DNA from: JAJDNH01 sp964552395
GTDB lineage: Bacteria; Acidobacteriota; Thermoanaerobaculia; Thermoanaerobaculales; Sulfomarinibacteraceae
Assembly (NCBI GenBank): GCA_964552395.1
Contig: CAZKGM010000010.1
Coordinates: 33,187 to 97,186, forward strand
DNA: 64,000 nucleotides
Direction: 5' to 3'
How positions within the stretch are numbered: position 1 is the first letter of the stretch; every line of letters starts with the position of its first letter. Of this stretch, positions 41,911 to 50,401 are shown one piece after another. The notes under the pieces were generated by a model. It did not search any database. It had not been told where the DNA came from and saw only the letters and a list, made by a program, of their open reading frames with translations. The position numbers and the translations under genes were made by a program.

Positions 41911-42390
41911 ATGAGAGTCCTGGCGTGGATCGTGGGAACCTTGATGGCGGTCGCGGCGACCGCGACGGCAAGCGAGCCGGCGCTGCCAACGGGCGAGCAG
42001 GCCCTGCTGCAAACGGATGCCGGCTTTGCCGAGGCAGTTGCTCAGCGGGGGCTCGAAGGCTGGCTCGCCTACTTTGATACCGACGCCTCGATCTTTCCCG
42101 GCGACCACCCGATCGTCACCGGTCTCGAGGCCATCGAGCGCTACTACGCCGACACCCACTTCGATCCGTCCGGTCTCACGTGGACGCCTGTGGGAGCGCG
42201 GATGGCCGCCTCGGGCGACCTCGGCTACACCTACGGAACCTGGGAGCTGCACCGGACCTCGGCCGGGGTCGCGGTACTGATCGCACACGGCCAGTACCTC
42301 ACCGTGTGGAAGAGGCAGCCCGACGGCGGCTGGAAGGTGGTTGCCGACATCGGCAGCACGGCCCCGCCTGAAACCACCCCGGCACCATGA
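41911..42390 (+). CDS. secreted SnoaL-like/DUF4440 protein
   Basis: A 159-residue exported protein. The signal peptide (MRVLAWIVGTLMAVAATATA) is followed by an NTF2-like fold: DAGFAEAVAQRGLEGWLAYF, EAIERYYAD, GYTYGTWELH and YLTVWKRQPDGGWKVVADIG are the recognisable strands and helices of DUF4440. Such domains bind small ligands or act as ketosteroid-isomerase-like enzymes. GGAGG lies six bases before the ATG. It converges with the transglutaminase-like gene. Confidence 0.85.
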   Translation: MRVLAWIVGTLMAVAATATASEPALPTGEQALLQTDAGFAEAVAQRGLEGWLAYFDTDASIFPGDHPIVTGLEAIERYYADTHFDPSGLTWTPVGARMAASGDLGYTYGTWELHRTSAGVAVLIAHGQYLTVWKRQPDGGWKVVADIGSTAPPETTPAP

Positions 42391-42447
42391 CCGGGAGCCT
42401 CTGTACGCAATCACGGCGGGCCGCGGTCGAGCAGCCCGCGGGAGCCT

Positions 42448-44118
42448 CTACTTGGTCGACACCTCGCCGGGCTCGGCGGTCACCCGCGGCTCGTACTTCT
42501 TACCCACCGGCACCCAGTCTCCGGCCTTGTGCTGCATCAGCTTGACGCGGCCCTTGGCGGTCCAGGTGGCGGCGCTGTCGTAGTCCCAGCCGAGGGTCTT
42601 GCTGTCGCCGGCGCCCAGGGTCGTGATCACGAACCGGTTGGCGAGGCCGCCGAAGTAGTCGGCGACCCTGGCCGGAACGTCTGAGTCGCCGCCCGAGGGA
42701 TCGACGGGGAACCAGCCGTAGTTGGGCAGGTAGACCTCCACCCAGCGGTGGAACACGTCGTCGCGGCTGGCGTCGTCACCGCGGATGACCACCGAGCCGG
42801 CGTAGCGGGCAGGGAGCCCGGCCGCGTGGCACATGGCAAGCATCACGAAGCTGTACTCCGAGCACGAGCCCGAGCCGCGCGCCAGCACCGTCGGCGCCAC
42901 GTTCCACCCCCCGGCCAGCTCGTAGTACATGTGGTCCTGGATGTACTTGTTGATCTTCCACGCCATCCAGTACGGGTTGGTCTCCCCTCCGAGGGCCTCC
43001 TTGACCGCCTTCTGGATGATCGGGTCTTCCATCACCAGCTTGCTGCTGTTCTGGGTGTAGGCGTCGCGGATCTCGGGCGGGATCTCGTCGAGGCCTCCCA
43101 CCCTGGCCGGGTCCACATACCAGCGGACCTTGTACAAGGTCGCGTCCACCGTCATCACCGCCGACACCGCCTGCCCGGCGCCGATGTCCTTGAAGACGAA
43201 GTGCGCACACTTCTGCCCCCACCTGTCGGTCACGAAGTCGACCGGCGCCGGCTCGAAGGCCGGTGCCTTCAGGAGCTTCTGGTTGGGCAGGTCGTGGGGC
43301 ACGGCAATGTAGACATCGAGCGTTTTCACCTCCCCCGGCCCGAAGTTCCGCCACGCATCCCTGTAGCTGAGCACCTCGTTCTTCGGGTCGCTGACCACAT
43401 ATGGTGATCCGCTCTCGGTCACCAGCTCGTCGAGCTCGCGGGTCTCGTAGTCGACGCACCACAGATGTTTGCCGTCCCACGCCAGCCCTGCCGGGTACGG
43501 GCCGGGCGAAGGAAACGAGTCGAGGACCGCCCCGGTCGCGGAGTCCACCCGGTAGATCATGTTCGAGAGGCGATCGCTGACCCACAAACGGGAGCCGTCG
43601 AAGGCGAGGCCCAGCTCGTCGCCCCGAGCGTGCGCCATCGGGTTGGGGAAGCTCTTGAACGTGGTGCCGTCCTCATCGTCGAGGCGGCTGATGACCCCCG
43701 CGCGCGCGTCCACAGTCCACAGCGCCGAGCCGTCCCACGTGATGCCCTTGGCCGAGCCGGTGTCGAGCGGTAGCGCGCGCTTCGTGATGCCAGACTTCGG
43801 GTCCACCGCGTAGGCGGTCTTGTCCAGCGCATCCATCACCCACAGCTGTGAGCCGTCCCACGCCAGCCCCATCGGCTGGTAGCCGGGCGCGTCGATGCTG
43901 GCGAGCACGGTGCCGGCGGCCGGGTCGATCTCGTAGAGCTTGGCGCTGTCCAGGTCCGCCACCCACAGGTGCTGGCCGTCCCAGGCCAGCCCGGTGGGCG
44001 TCTTCAGAGAAAGTGAGAAGTGCCGCAGCACGGTTCCGGGCACCCCCTGGGCGGCGGCGCCGGCCGCCAGGAGCGTAACCACCATAATCGTGAGCAGAGC
44101 GTGCGAGTAACGTCTCAT
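42448..44118 (-). CDS. secreted protein: beta-propeller-like repeats plus transglutaminase-like domain
   Basis: A 556-residue exported protein. After a signal peptide ending ALLTIMVVTLLAAGAAAQ, residues 30-260 contain at least five repeats of the form GLAWDGxxLWVxD, a six- or seven-bladed propeller of the NHL/YncE type. Residues 260-360 form a linker beta domain. A transglutaminase-like cysteine-protease domain lies near 370-500 with Cys in RGSGSCSEYSFVML, His in DVFHRWVEVYLP and Asp in FPVDPSGGD, a complete triad. It probably cleaves or cross-links peptides in the periplasm; the target is unknown. The fusion of propeller and transglutaminase is uncommon in my experience. Confidence 0.85.
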   Translation of the reverse strand: MRRYSHALLTIMVVTLLAAGAAAQGVPGTVLRHFSLSLKTPTGLAWDGQHLWVADLDSAKLYEIDPAAGTVLASIDAPGYQPMGLAWDGSQLWVMDALDKTAYAVDPKSGITKRALPLDTGSAKGITWDGSALWTVDARAGVISRLDDEDGTTFKSFPNPMAHARGDELGLAFDGSRLWVSDRLSNMIYRVDSATGAVLDSFPSPGPYPAGLAWDGKHLWCVDYETRELDELVTESGSPYVVSDPKNEVLSYRDAWRNFGPGEVKTLDVYIAVPHDLPNQKLLKAPAFEPAPVDFVTDRWGQKCAHFVFKDIGAGQAVSAVMTVDATLYKVRWYVDPARVGGLDEIPPEIRDAYTQNSSKLVMEDPIIQKAVKEALGGETNPYWMAWKINKYIQDHMYYELAGGWNVAPTVLARGSGSCSEYSFVMLAMCHAAGLPARYAGSVVIRGDDASRDDVFHRWVEVYLPNYGWFPVDPSGGDSDVPARVADYFGGLANRFVITTLGAGDSKTLGWDYDSAATWTAKGRVKLMQHKAGDWVPVGKKYEPRVTAEPGEVSTK

Positions 44119-44279
44119 GTCGACCTCCCCGGTTGCCCCGGCCCCCGTGCCGGGGCCCCTCGATTCTACTCCCGCGGGAGGCCGACGGCGGGCTTACAGA
44201 AGACCCGCCGCGGCGCATTCGGGCATCGCCGGTGCACAAGACGAGAACAACCCTGGCACTTGCAGGCCAGGGGAACTTC

Positions 44280-45392
44280 CTACTGTGTCTCGCGGACCAT
44301 CTGCTCCAGCATGCTCTCCTCGGGCTTGGTGGCGCGGCAGGAGCGCGCCAGCGGGGCCATCACCGGGTCGCCGCCGGCGATCACCTGGTCGAGGACGTCC
44401 CGCGCGCGCGCCTGCTGGGACGGCGTCCCGTAGCTCTCCACCACCCTCAGGTCGAGCAAGGCCTCACCGCGGAATCGGCGATCGGGGCACTTGGTCGCCA
44501 TCTCCACCATGGTGTCCAATCGCGTTTCGGGAAGCGACAGAGTGTAGGCTCCGGAGGCGGTCTGTCCGAGGAACGGCGCAACGGACACCGAGGTGATCCG
44601 CTGCGAGGTGAACAGCCGCTGCGGAGCCACCTCGCCGATCACAATGGACGCCAGCAGGGCGAGCCTGGTGTCGCCGGTGCGCTGCGCGATCTCGTAGATG
44701 CCGCGGGTACCGATGTGGATGCACGCGAGCCCCACCAGATCGTTGATCAGCACCGCGTCCTCCTGGCGCAGCAGGCGCCCGAGGCGGATGGCGCGCCGGC
44801 AGTCGTCGAGGCCGGCAGCGGGGTCGTTCGCGACCACGCCCCGTGCCGTCCAGCCGCGCGCCATGTTGAGCATGAGGAGGAGGTTGGGCACCGGGGTGTT
44901 AGCGCCGTTCATGGGGAGCAGGTCGGGGTAGAAACGCATCGTCGCCTGGTCGACCCACGGCTCGGCCTCGAGCAGAAGGGGATCGTCCGGGGGCACAACG
45001 TTGCCGATTTCGTAGTCCCCAACTCCACCCGACTCCGTCCGGCGGGCCATGAAGGCGGCGGCTTCGGCGGCTCGGGGGCCGCTCTTCTTCTTGAACTGCA
45101 CGAAGAAGGTCGCGGCGTTGGCGGGCCCGTCGCCGAGAGGAGCGAGCAGATCGAGGTTGGTGCGGAAGCGCACCCGCCAGGTGACGGCATTGGGGCAGGA
45201 CCAGCACGGCACCTCGAGGTCGGTGAGGGCTACGGCATGGGGGGCAGGAACGTTGCCGTGCGGCGGCGCCGGCGCTCCGTCGCGCGCCATCAGGCGTACG
45301 GCAAGGAGGCCGCCGAGGAGCACGATCACGGCGGCGGCGGCCAGCGTTTGCAGGATTGAAGAGGTGTTGGTCGTGTTGGTCGTGGTGGTCAT
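44280..45392 (-). CDS. membrane-anchored protein of unknown function in a sigma-factor operon
   Basis: A 370-residue protein. The N-terminus MTTTTNTTNTSSILQTLAAA leads into one membrane helix (AAVIVLLGGLLAVRLMA); the rest should be outside the cytoplasm. It contains PCWSCPNAVTWRV with paired cysteines, and a mainly helical C-terminal half (DDCRRAIRLGRLLRQEDAVL, ASIVIGEVAPQRL). I do not recognise the family. ATG 45392 overlaps the stop of the anti-sigma-like gene (ATGA) and has GGAGG five bases upstream. As third gene of the operon it could be the output or a co-regulator of the sigma factor. Confidence 0.75.
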   Translation of the reverse strand: MTTTTNTTNTSSILQTLAAAAVIVLLGGLLAVRLMARDGAPAPPHGNVPAPHAVALTDLEVPCWSCPNAVTWRVRFRTNLDLLAPLGDGPANAATFFVQFKKKSGPRAAEAAAFMARRTESGGVGDYEIGNVVPPDDPLLLEAEPWVDQATMRFYPDLLPMNGANTPVPNLLLMLNMARGWTARGVVANDPAAGLDDCRRAIRLGRLLRQEDAVLINDLVGLACIHIGTRGIYEIAQRTGDTRLALLASIVIGEVAPQRLFTSQRITSVSVAPFLGQTASGAYTLSLPETRLDTMVEMATKCPDRRFRGEALLDLRVVESYGTPSQQARARDVLDQVIAGGDPVMAPLARSCRATKPEESMLEQMVRETQ

Positions 45393-45802
45393 GATGGCCT
45401 CCTTGGCGAGGGCGTCGAGGGGTTGATTGACGGGACGGGCGGCCGCCCGAGCGGGTCGATGAAGGGAAGGACGCCGAGGCGCAACGGTGGCAGCTCGGCG
45501 ATCGCGGCCAGCTCCGCCTCGGCCTCGGCCTGGTTGGCGAGGTGCGCGGGTGACACAGAAACGCCGGCCGGCGCCGGCCCTCTGACTGAGAGCAGCGCGT
45601 GAGCGAGCAGTAGGGCAACGACCGTAGCAGCCCACGCCAGGCGCACCGGCCGGCTCCGCCAGAGCCGTGACCAGGCGTCTTCCGGTTCGGTCCCGAGGAC
45701 CTTGGCGGCGCGCGCGGCGGCCAGGGCGCGGTGCCGGGTTTCCGTCGGGGGAGGAGCTGGTACCAGGCCGGCGAGCAAACGGTCCACGTCACGCTCATTC
45801 AT
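45389..45802 (-). CDS. putative membrane anti-sigma factor
   Basis: A 137-residue protein. MNERDVDRLLAGLVPAPPP is a cytoplasmic helix of the kind that contacts sigma, a membrane helix (LAWAATVVALLLAHALLSV) lies near residues 53-71, and the remainder is Pro-rich and extracytoplasmic. No zinc-type HxxxCxxC anti-sigma motif is present. Identification rests on position: it overlaps the sigma factor stop (ATGA at 45799-45802) and the following gene start. Anti-sigma activity is inferred. Confidence 0.6.
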   Translation of the reverse strand: MNERDVDRLLAGLVPAPPPTETRHRALAAARAAKVLGTEPEDAWSRLWRSRPVRLAWAATVVALLLAHALLSVRGPAPAGVSVSPAHLANQAEAEAELAAIAELPPLRLGVLPFIDPLGRPPVPSINPSTPSPRRPS

Positions 45803-46407
45803 GGTGCTTCCTCCATCAGCGCCCGCAGGCGGCGCAGGCCCAGCCGGTAGCGGCTGGCAGCGGTGAAGGTCGGGATGCCCACGATCCGTCCGATGGCGGC
45901 GAAGGTGCAGTCGGCGAAGTGACGCAGGTAGATCACCTCGCGCTGGTGGTCGGGGAGCAGGGCCAGCAGGCGTGCAGCCCGTCGCGCGTCCACCCTCCGG
46001 CCGGGTTCGATAGGCGGAGCGGCAACGCAGAACGCCGTCTCGATGGGCTCGGCGGCGCGCCTCGCCCGCTCCCTGGCCACATCGACCGTGAGCCGGCGGG
46101 CCACCGTCAGCAGCCACGAGCGCGGGTCGCGGACCGAGCGCAGGCGCGGACCCTGCTGGGCCACCCGGGCGAAGGTCTCGGCAACGACGTCCGCGGCGTC
46201 CTCGCGGTTGCGTGTGTGGCACACCGCCAGCCCGAACAGGTGCGGGGCCACGGCGTCGTACAGGCTCTCGAGCGCGCCCGGCCGACCTCCGGCGATATCG
46301 CCGAACAGCCGCCGCCAGGGCTCCACGGGCATCGTGAACGACACCGCATCGCCGGGCCGCTCTCCTGCGCCGTCGGTCGGATCCTCGATTGCTGGCATGA
46401 CTTCCAT
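45799..46407 (-). CDS. ECF RNA polymerase sigma factor
   Basis: A 202-residue ECF sigma factor. Region 2 is about 40-105 (ESLYDAVAPHLFGLAVCHTR and DAADVVAETFARVAQ). Region 4 is about 145-195 (LLALLPDHQREVIYLRHFAD, TFAAIGRIVGIPTFTAASR). Both DNA- and core-binding regions look complete. ATG 46407 or ATG 46398 is the start; the longer frame upstream to 46833 runs antisense through the DUF1634 gene. The operon order is sigma, putative anti-sigma, membrane protein, all joined by 4-base overlaps. Confidence 0.88.
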   Translation of the reverse strand: MEVMPAIEDPTDGAGERPGDAVSFTMPVEPWRRLFGDIAGGRPGALESLYDAVAPHLFGLAVCHTRNREDAADVVAETFARVAQQGPRLRSVRDPRSWLLTVARRLTVDVARERARRAAEPIETAFCVAAPPIEPGRRVDARRAARLLALLPDHQREVIYLRHFADCTFAAIGRIVGIPTFTAASRYRLGLRRLRALMEEAP

Positions 46408-46541
46408 CGTAGATGAGACGGGCGAGAAGCGGATCTTGTCACCATCACGTCCGACGACGCTTCGAGAACGGGCACCGCCGTTGGCTGTTCGTGCCGTTGG
46501 GGTTGAGCCACCCCCTGCGCACGCTGCTGCCGGCGGCCGTG

Positions 46542-46928
46542 CTATCCGGAAGCTCGTCCGAGGAGGGCCGACAGGAGCAGGAGCAGCAGCACGGTCCCGC
46601 TCACAGCGGCGAACGACCACTGCCTGGCACGAACGAAGAACGCTGTGGCGAGGAAGACGCTCACGATGGGCGTCACCATCAGGGTCATGAGACCCAGCAG
46701 CACGACCGCCTGCCCCTGGAGGTGAGCGGCGCCGACAAAGACCTCTCCCGCGCTCACTTTCGCACCGCCGGGGTTGGACAGCACGGCGAGCTCGGCCGGG
46801 GAGAACAGGTAGCTCGGATGGCGCACGAAGCACAGCGTCATGCCGAGCAGGATCAGCGCCACACTCCCGATCACGGCGACGCGCAACAGTGGTTGCAGTG
46901 CGCGCGACAGGCGGATCGTCGAGCTCAC
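46542..46928 (-). CDS. DUF1634 family membrane protein
   Basis: A 128-residue protein with three hydrophobic helices (VAVIGSVALILLGMTLCFV, HLQGQAVVLLGLMTLMVTP, AAVSGTVLLLLLLSALLG). DUF1634 proteins are encoded next to TauE/SafE transporters in many bacteria. GTG 46928 overlaps the stop of the TauE gene (GTGA), so the two are coupled. It likely acts as an accessory subunit of the exporter; this is inferred from the pairing. Confidence 0.8.
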   Translation of the reverse strand: MSSTIRLSRALQPLLRVAVIGSVALILLGMTLCFVRHPSYLFSPAELAVLSNPGGAKVSAGEVFVGAAHLQGQAVVLLGLMTLMVTPIVSVFLATAFFVRARQWSFAAVSGTVLLLLLLSALLGRASG

Positions 46929-47764
46929 GACGCGAGCCCCTTGAGAAGCATGCTGATCGCGATCCAGCCCAGTACGAGGGCGAAGACGATACGCAGGCCC
47001 GCCGCCGGTATTCGCCGGTGAAGCCGCGTTCCCACCAGCGCCCCCGCCACGACGCCGATCGCCACCGGCGCCGCGACGCACGGCGCGATGTCGCCGCGGT
47101 GGAAGAACACGCCCGCGCTCGCCGCCGCGGTAATACCGATCATGAAGTTCGAGGTCGCGGTGGCGACCTTCAGCGGCACCCCCATGGCCACGTTCATCGC
47201 CGGGACCTTGAGGAACCCGCCGCCAACTCCCAACAGCCCGCTCACTCCGCCGGCAGCGGTGCACATCGCCAGCCCGAGCGGCGTCCTCGTGACCTCGTAG
47301 GGCTGCGCTTGCCCGCTGGCGTCGTCGATGCTGGTCCCGCCCAGCATCAGCCGGCGGCTGACCGCTCCGGAGTCGCCGGGAGCCATCGCCGGCTCACGTC
47401 CGGGCCGCAGCATGAGCACGCCGATGGTCACAGCAACGGCAGAGAACACGAAGTAGAGGACGCGGTGATCGACTACGCCCGCCAGGGTGGCGCCGGCGAG
47501 CGCCCCGCTCACCGTGGCGAGCTCGAGGAAGAGGGCGAGGCGCACATTGACCAGCCCCTCGCGCAGGAAGCGCAGCGCCGAGCCGCTCGAGGTGGCGATT
47601 ACCGCCACGATCGAGGCGCCGATGGCGTAGCGGATGTCGACGCCGAGCAGGATGGTGAGCGCCGGCACGACGATGATCCCACCTCCCAGGCCCAGCAACG
47701 CGCCGAGGATACCGGCGACGACGGCCAGCGCGAACGCGGCGAGAGCGAACTCGAGCGGCGTCAC
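46925..47764 (-). CDS. TauE/SafE family anion exporter
   Basis: A 279-residue membrane protein with about eight helices and two inverted TauE repeats: GILGALLGLGGGIIVVPALT in the first half and GVSGLLGVGGGFLKVPAMN in the second, the signature G-rich loops. Family members export sulfite, sulfoacetate or related anions. The start is GTG 47764 (VTPLEFALAAF), with GGAG seven bases upstream; the further N-terminal extension to 47893 is Arg-rich and overlaps the divergent BlaI operator. It is coupled to the DUF1634 gene. Confidence 0.88.
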   Translation of the reverse strand: MTPLEFALAAFALAVVAGILGALLGLGGGIIVVPALTILLGVDIRYAIGASIVAVIATSSGSALRFLREGLVNVRLALFLELATVSGALAGATLAGVVDHRVLYFVFSAVAVTIGVLMLRPGREPAMAPGDSGAVSRRLMLGGTSIDDASGQAQPYEVTRTPLGLAMCTAAGGVSGLLGVGGGFLKVPAMNVAMGVPLKVATATSNFMIGITAAASAGVFFHRGDIAPCVAAPVAIGVVAGALVGTRLHRRIPAAGLRIVFALVLGWIAISMLLKGLAS

Positions 47765-47886
47765 GGGCGCTCTCCGGCGCCAGTGGCGGGGCCGGGACGT
47801 CCGCCGCCGACTCCGGGAGCCGTTTCCGCCATGGTTCTGGTCGTCACGCCACCATTTTACAGGGAGAAAACGTCCCCGAATCGGGG

Positions 47887-47921
47887 TTGACAAACTACCA
47901 TGGTAGTATTACCTTGGTAGT
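47887..47921 (+). promoter_or_regulatory. blaI-type promoter with tandem 14-bp operators
   Basis: A perfect -35 TTGACA (47887-47892) is followed two bases later by the perfect 14-bp palindrome ACTACCATGGTAGT (47894-47907), and directly by a second copy ATTACCTTGGTAGT (47908-47921) with one arm mismatch and one centre change. The second copy covers the expected -10. BlaI/MecI repressors bind TACA/TGTA-type dyads; here the half-site is ACTACC. The BlaI gene starts 16 bases further on, so autorepression by two dimers is the obvious reading. Confidence 0.8.
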
Positions 47922-47936
47922 CGAACGGGAGGCGCG

Positions 47937-48329
47937 ATGACCGAACGAACCACTCTCGGAGACCTGCAGCACGCCATCATGCGGGTGCTGTGGCGCCGTG
48001 GCGAGGCCACCGCCGCCGAGGTCCACGCGACGCTCGAGCCCGTGCGCGGCCTGGCCCCAACCACCATCGCCACCATGCTGCGCAAGATGGAGACCAAGGG
48101 CGTGGTCGAGCACCGCGTGGACGGCCGCCAGTTCGTCTACCGCCCGACCGTGAGCGAGGCCGAGGTCCGCCGCTCGATGGTTGACGAGCTCGTCGACCGG
48201 GTATTCGCCGGCGACCCTGCCGCGCTCGTCGGCCATCTCCTGGCCGAGCACCGGGTGGAACCGGACGAGCTTGATCACGTACGTCAGATCATCAGGGACG
48301 CCGACGACCGCGAGGAGGACGCGCCATGA
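47937..48329 (+). CDS. BlaI/MecI-family transcriptional repressor
   Basis: A 130-residue winged-helix repressor. The DNA-binding domain covers 1-75 (LGDLQHAIMRVLWRRGEATA, GLAPTTIATMLRKMETKGVV, DGRQFVYRPTV) and the dimer helix region follows (LVDRVFAGDPAALVGHLL). In the classical system a membrane M56 protease leads to repressor cleavage. ATG 47937 has GGGAGG upstream. Its stop overlaps the start of the M56 gene (ATGA). Tandem palindromes lie directly upstream. Confidence 0.93.
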   Translation: MTERTTLGDLQHAIMRVLWRRGEATAAEVHATLEPVRGLAPTTIATMLRKMETKGVVEHRVDGRQFVYRPTVSEAEVRRSMVDELVDRVFAGDPAALVGHLLAEHRVEPDELDHVRQIIRDADDREEDAP

Positions 48330-50401
48330 CCGCCACACTCACGCCCATCACTTTGACGGCGGCCTCCTGGCTGTTGACCTACGCCCTCCACAGCACCGTC
48401 TTTCTCGGGTTGGCGTGGCTCGTTACCCGCCTGCTCGGCGGCCGCCGCCTCGCCCTCGAGGAGCTGGTGTGGCGCGCCGCCGTCCTCGGCGGCCTGCTGA
48501 CCGCCTCGCTGCAGGTCGGGCTCGGTGTCGGCGCCGGAACGCTCGACCTCACAACCATGACTCGGCAGATGGCGCCGACGAGCGTCGCGACAGTGCCTGC
48601 CGCCATTGCCGACGCTGCGCCAGCAGCCGTTGGCCAGCCGGCGCAATCGGCGGCGGCGACCTCGCCCACAGACATCGGAGCGCTGTGGCCGTGGGCCCTT
48701 CTGCTGCCCTGGGTCATTGGCTCGGCGCTCGGCATCGTGCGCCTCGGCCACGCCGCCGGCGACCTTCGCCAGCTGCTCGCCGATCGCCTGCCGGTATCGG
48801 GCGGGCCCCTGGCGGCAGCTCTGAGGCGCTTGCTGCAGCTCCTCCCCAAGCCGCCAGCGGTCGCCCTGTCCAGCTCGCAAGCGTTGCCGCTTCCGGTAGC
48901 AGTCGGTGTGCGCCACCCCGAAATCTGCGTGCCCGAGCGCGTGCTCGGCGAGCTCCCCCCGGCACAGCAGGAGGGGCTGTGCGCGCACGAGCTCGCCCAC
49001 CTGCTGCGGCGGGACCCGGCGTGGTCCCTGTTGCTTGCCGTTGTGGAAGGCGTGCTGTTCTTCCAGCCCCTCAACCGTATCGCGCGGGTCCGCCTCGCCG
49101 AGCTCGCCGAGTTCCGGTGCGACGACTGGGCCGCACGTTCCACCGGACGGCAGCACGACCTCGCCCGCTGCCTGGCAACGGTGGCCGAGTGGGGCTATGC
49201 AGGCGTCCGCTGCCCGCTCCCAGCCGCCTCGCTGCTCGGCTCGTCACGCTTGGCACAACGGGTGCGGAGGCTGGTCTCCGGTGCAGGCGCCGACGACGGC
49301 ATCTGGCGGCCGCGCGGCGCTGCGGCCACTGCCGCCGTTCTCCTGCTCGGGTTCGCCCTCGTACTGCCGGGCATCGGCTCGGCCCGCGCGATGGCGCAGA
49401 CTGCCACTACTGGAGACCACGGCAGCCGGGGCTCGATCGAACAGCCGCGGCCCGCGACCACGGCACCGGTCGCGCCGGCGCCGACCGTGGTGCCGGCCCC
49501 CGCCCCAGCTCCCGCTCCGGTAGCAGCTCCGGCGCCAGTCATGCGCGAGCCACAGCGGCCAACAGCACGCCGCGGCAAGAAGGTGGAGCCGACCGACGAC
49601 GCCGGGGTGGGAGCCATCCACGCTGAGATGAAGCGGCTGCAGGCCGAGGTCGACCGCCTGTCCGCCCAGATCGAGCAGCGCGCGCAGCACCTCGCACAGA
49701 CCAGCCTGCCGGCCGAGGCGGAGCTTCGCCGCATTGAAGAGCAACAGCAGAAGCACGAGCAGCTCGCCCGCCAGCTCGAGCAGGAGCTCCGGCAGATGAA
49801 GCTGCCCGACGTCGACACGAGCGACTTGGAGGCGGACATCGACAGGCTCGCCGACGAGCTCGAGCACGCCCACGGCAAGCAGACAAGTGCCGCCGAGCAG
49901 CAGAAGATCCGCAGCGAGCTCGAGAAGCGCAGCCAGGAGTTGGCCAACCGGCTGCGACCGTCCCGGGAAGCGATGTACAAGCTCCAGGAGAAGGCGAAGG
50001 CCATGGCCGAGGCGATGCGACCGTCGCAGGAGCAGCTCCGCCAGTTCGCCGAGCAGGCGCGCAAGACGGCCGAGCAGCTGCGGCCGCAGCAGCGGGAACT
50101 CGAGATGCTGCAGCAACAGCTGCTCGAGCACACCGAGCGCCTGCGGGAGCTCGCCCGGCGGCTGGCCGCCCCGCACGGCGCCATGGAACTCGGCGAGCCA
50201 CCAGAGGCGCCGGCGCCTCCGGTCCCGCCCCTGGGCCCGGTCTCCGGCCACCACCCACCCGCACCGGCGCCTCCGGCATCACCAGCGGCGCCGTCCCCAG
50301 AGATCGCCGAGCCGGCTCCGCCTGCCCCACCGCAGCCGGCGCCGACGGCAAATCCGGCTCAGCCGAGCTCAGGCCGCGTTCACTTCGGAGCGCAGCCGTA
50401 G
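48326..50401 (+). CDS. BlaR1/MecR1-type M56 metallopeptidase with long coiled-coil and Pro-rich C-terminus
   Basis: A 691-residue membrane protein. Helices lie near 10-35, 45-62 and 118-138, and again at 335-352. The zinc-protease motif HELAH is in GLCAHELAHLLRRDP near residue 219, and the third-ligand region is ELAEFRCDDWA. After the last helix there is an Ala/Pro stretch, then a strongly charged coiled coil from about 430 to 615 (repeated EQLRQFAEQARKTAEQL-like heptads), and a Pro/Ala-rich tail. No penicillin-binding sensor domain is present, so this is not a beta-lactam sensor of the BlaR1 type. ATG 48326 overlaps the BlaI stop. Confidence 0.9.
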   Translation: MTATLTPITLTAASWLLTYALHSTVFLGLAWLVTRLLGGRRLALEELVWRAAVLGGLLTASLQVGLGVGAGTLDLTTMTRQMAPTSVATVPAAIADAAPAAVGQPAQSAAATSPTDIGALWPWALLLPWVIGSALGIVRLGHAAGDLRQLLADRLPVSGGPLAAALRRLLQLLPKPPAVALSSSQALPLPVAVGVRHPEICVPERVLGELPPAQQEGLCAHELAHLLRRDPAWSLLLAVVEGVLFFQPLNRIARVRLAELAEFRCDDWAARSTGRQHDLARCLATVAEWGYAGVRCPLPAASLLGSSRLAQRVRRLVSGAGADDGIWRPRGAAATAAVLLLGFALVLPGIGSARAMAQTATTGDHGSRGSIEQPRPATTAPVAPAPTVVPAPAPAPAPVAAPAPVMREPQRPTARRGKKVEPTDDAGVGAIHAEMKRLQAEVDRLSAQIEQRAQHLAQTSLPAEAELRRIEEQQQKHEQLARQLEQELRQMKLPDVDTSDLEADIDRLADELEHAHGKQTSAAEQQKIRSELEKRSQELANRLRPSREAMYKLQEKAKAMAEAMRPSQEQLRQFAEQARKTAEQLRPQQRELEMLQQQLLEHTERLRELARRLAAPHGAMELGEPPEAPAPPVPPLGPVSGHHPPAPAPPASPAAPSPEIAEPAPPAPPQPAPTANPAQPSSGRVHFGAQP

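Noticed and set aside
42391..42447. A terminator between the convergent SnoaL-like and transglutaminase genes
   Set aside because: A short repeat of GGGAGCCTCT and a GC-rich dyad are present, but there is no stem followed by a T-tract on either strand.
44133..45359. A 408-residue plus-strand open frame
   Set aside because: It is antisense to the third gene of the sigma operon; composition is Arg/His/Gly-rich as expected of a GC-rich shadow frame.
48326..50401. A beta-lactam resistance sensor
   Set aside because: The M56 domain is present but no penicillin-binding sensor domain (SxxK, SxN, KTG motifs) follows, and no beta-lactamase gene is adjacent.
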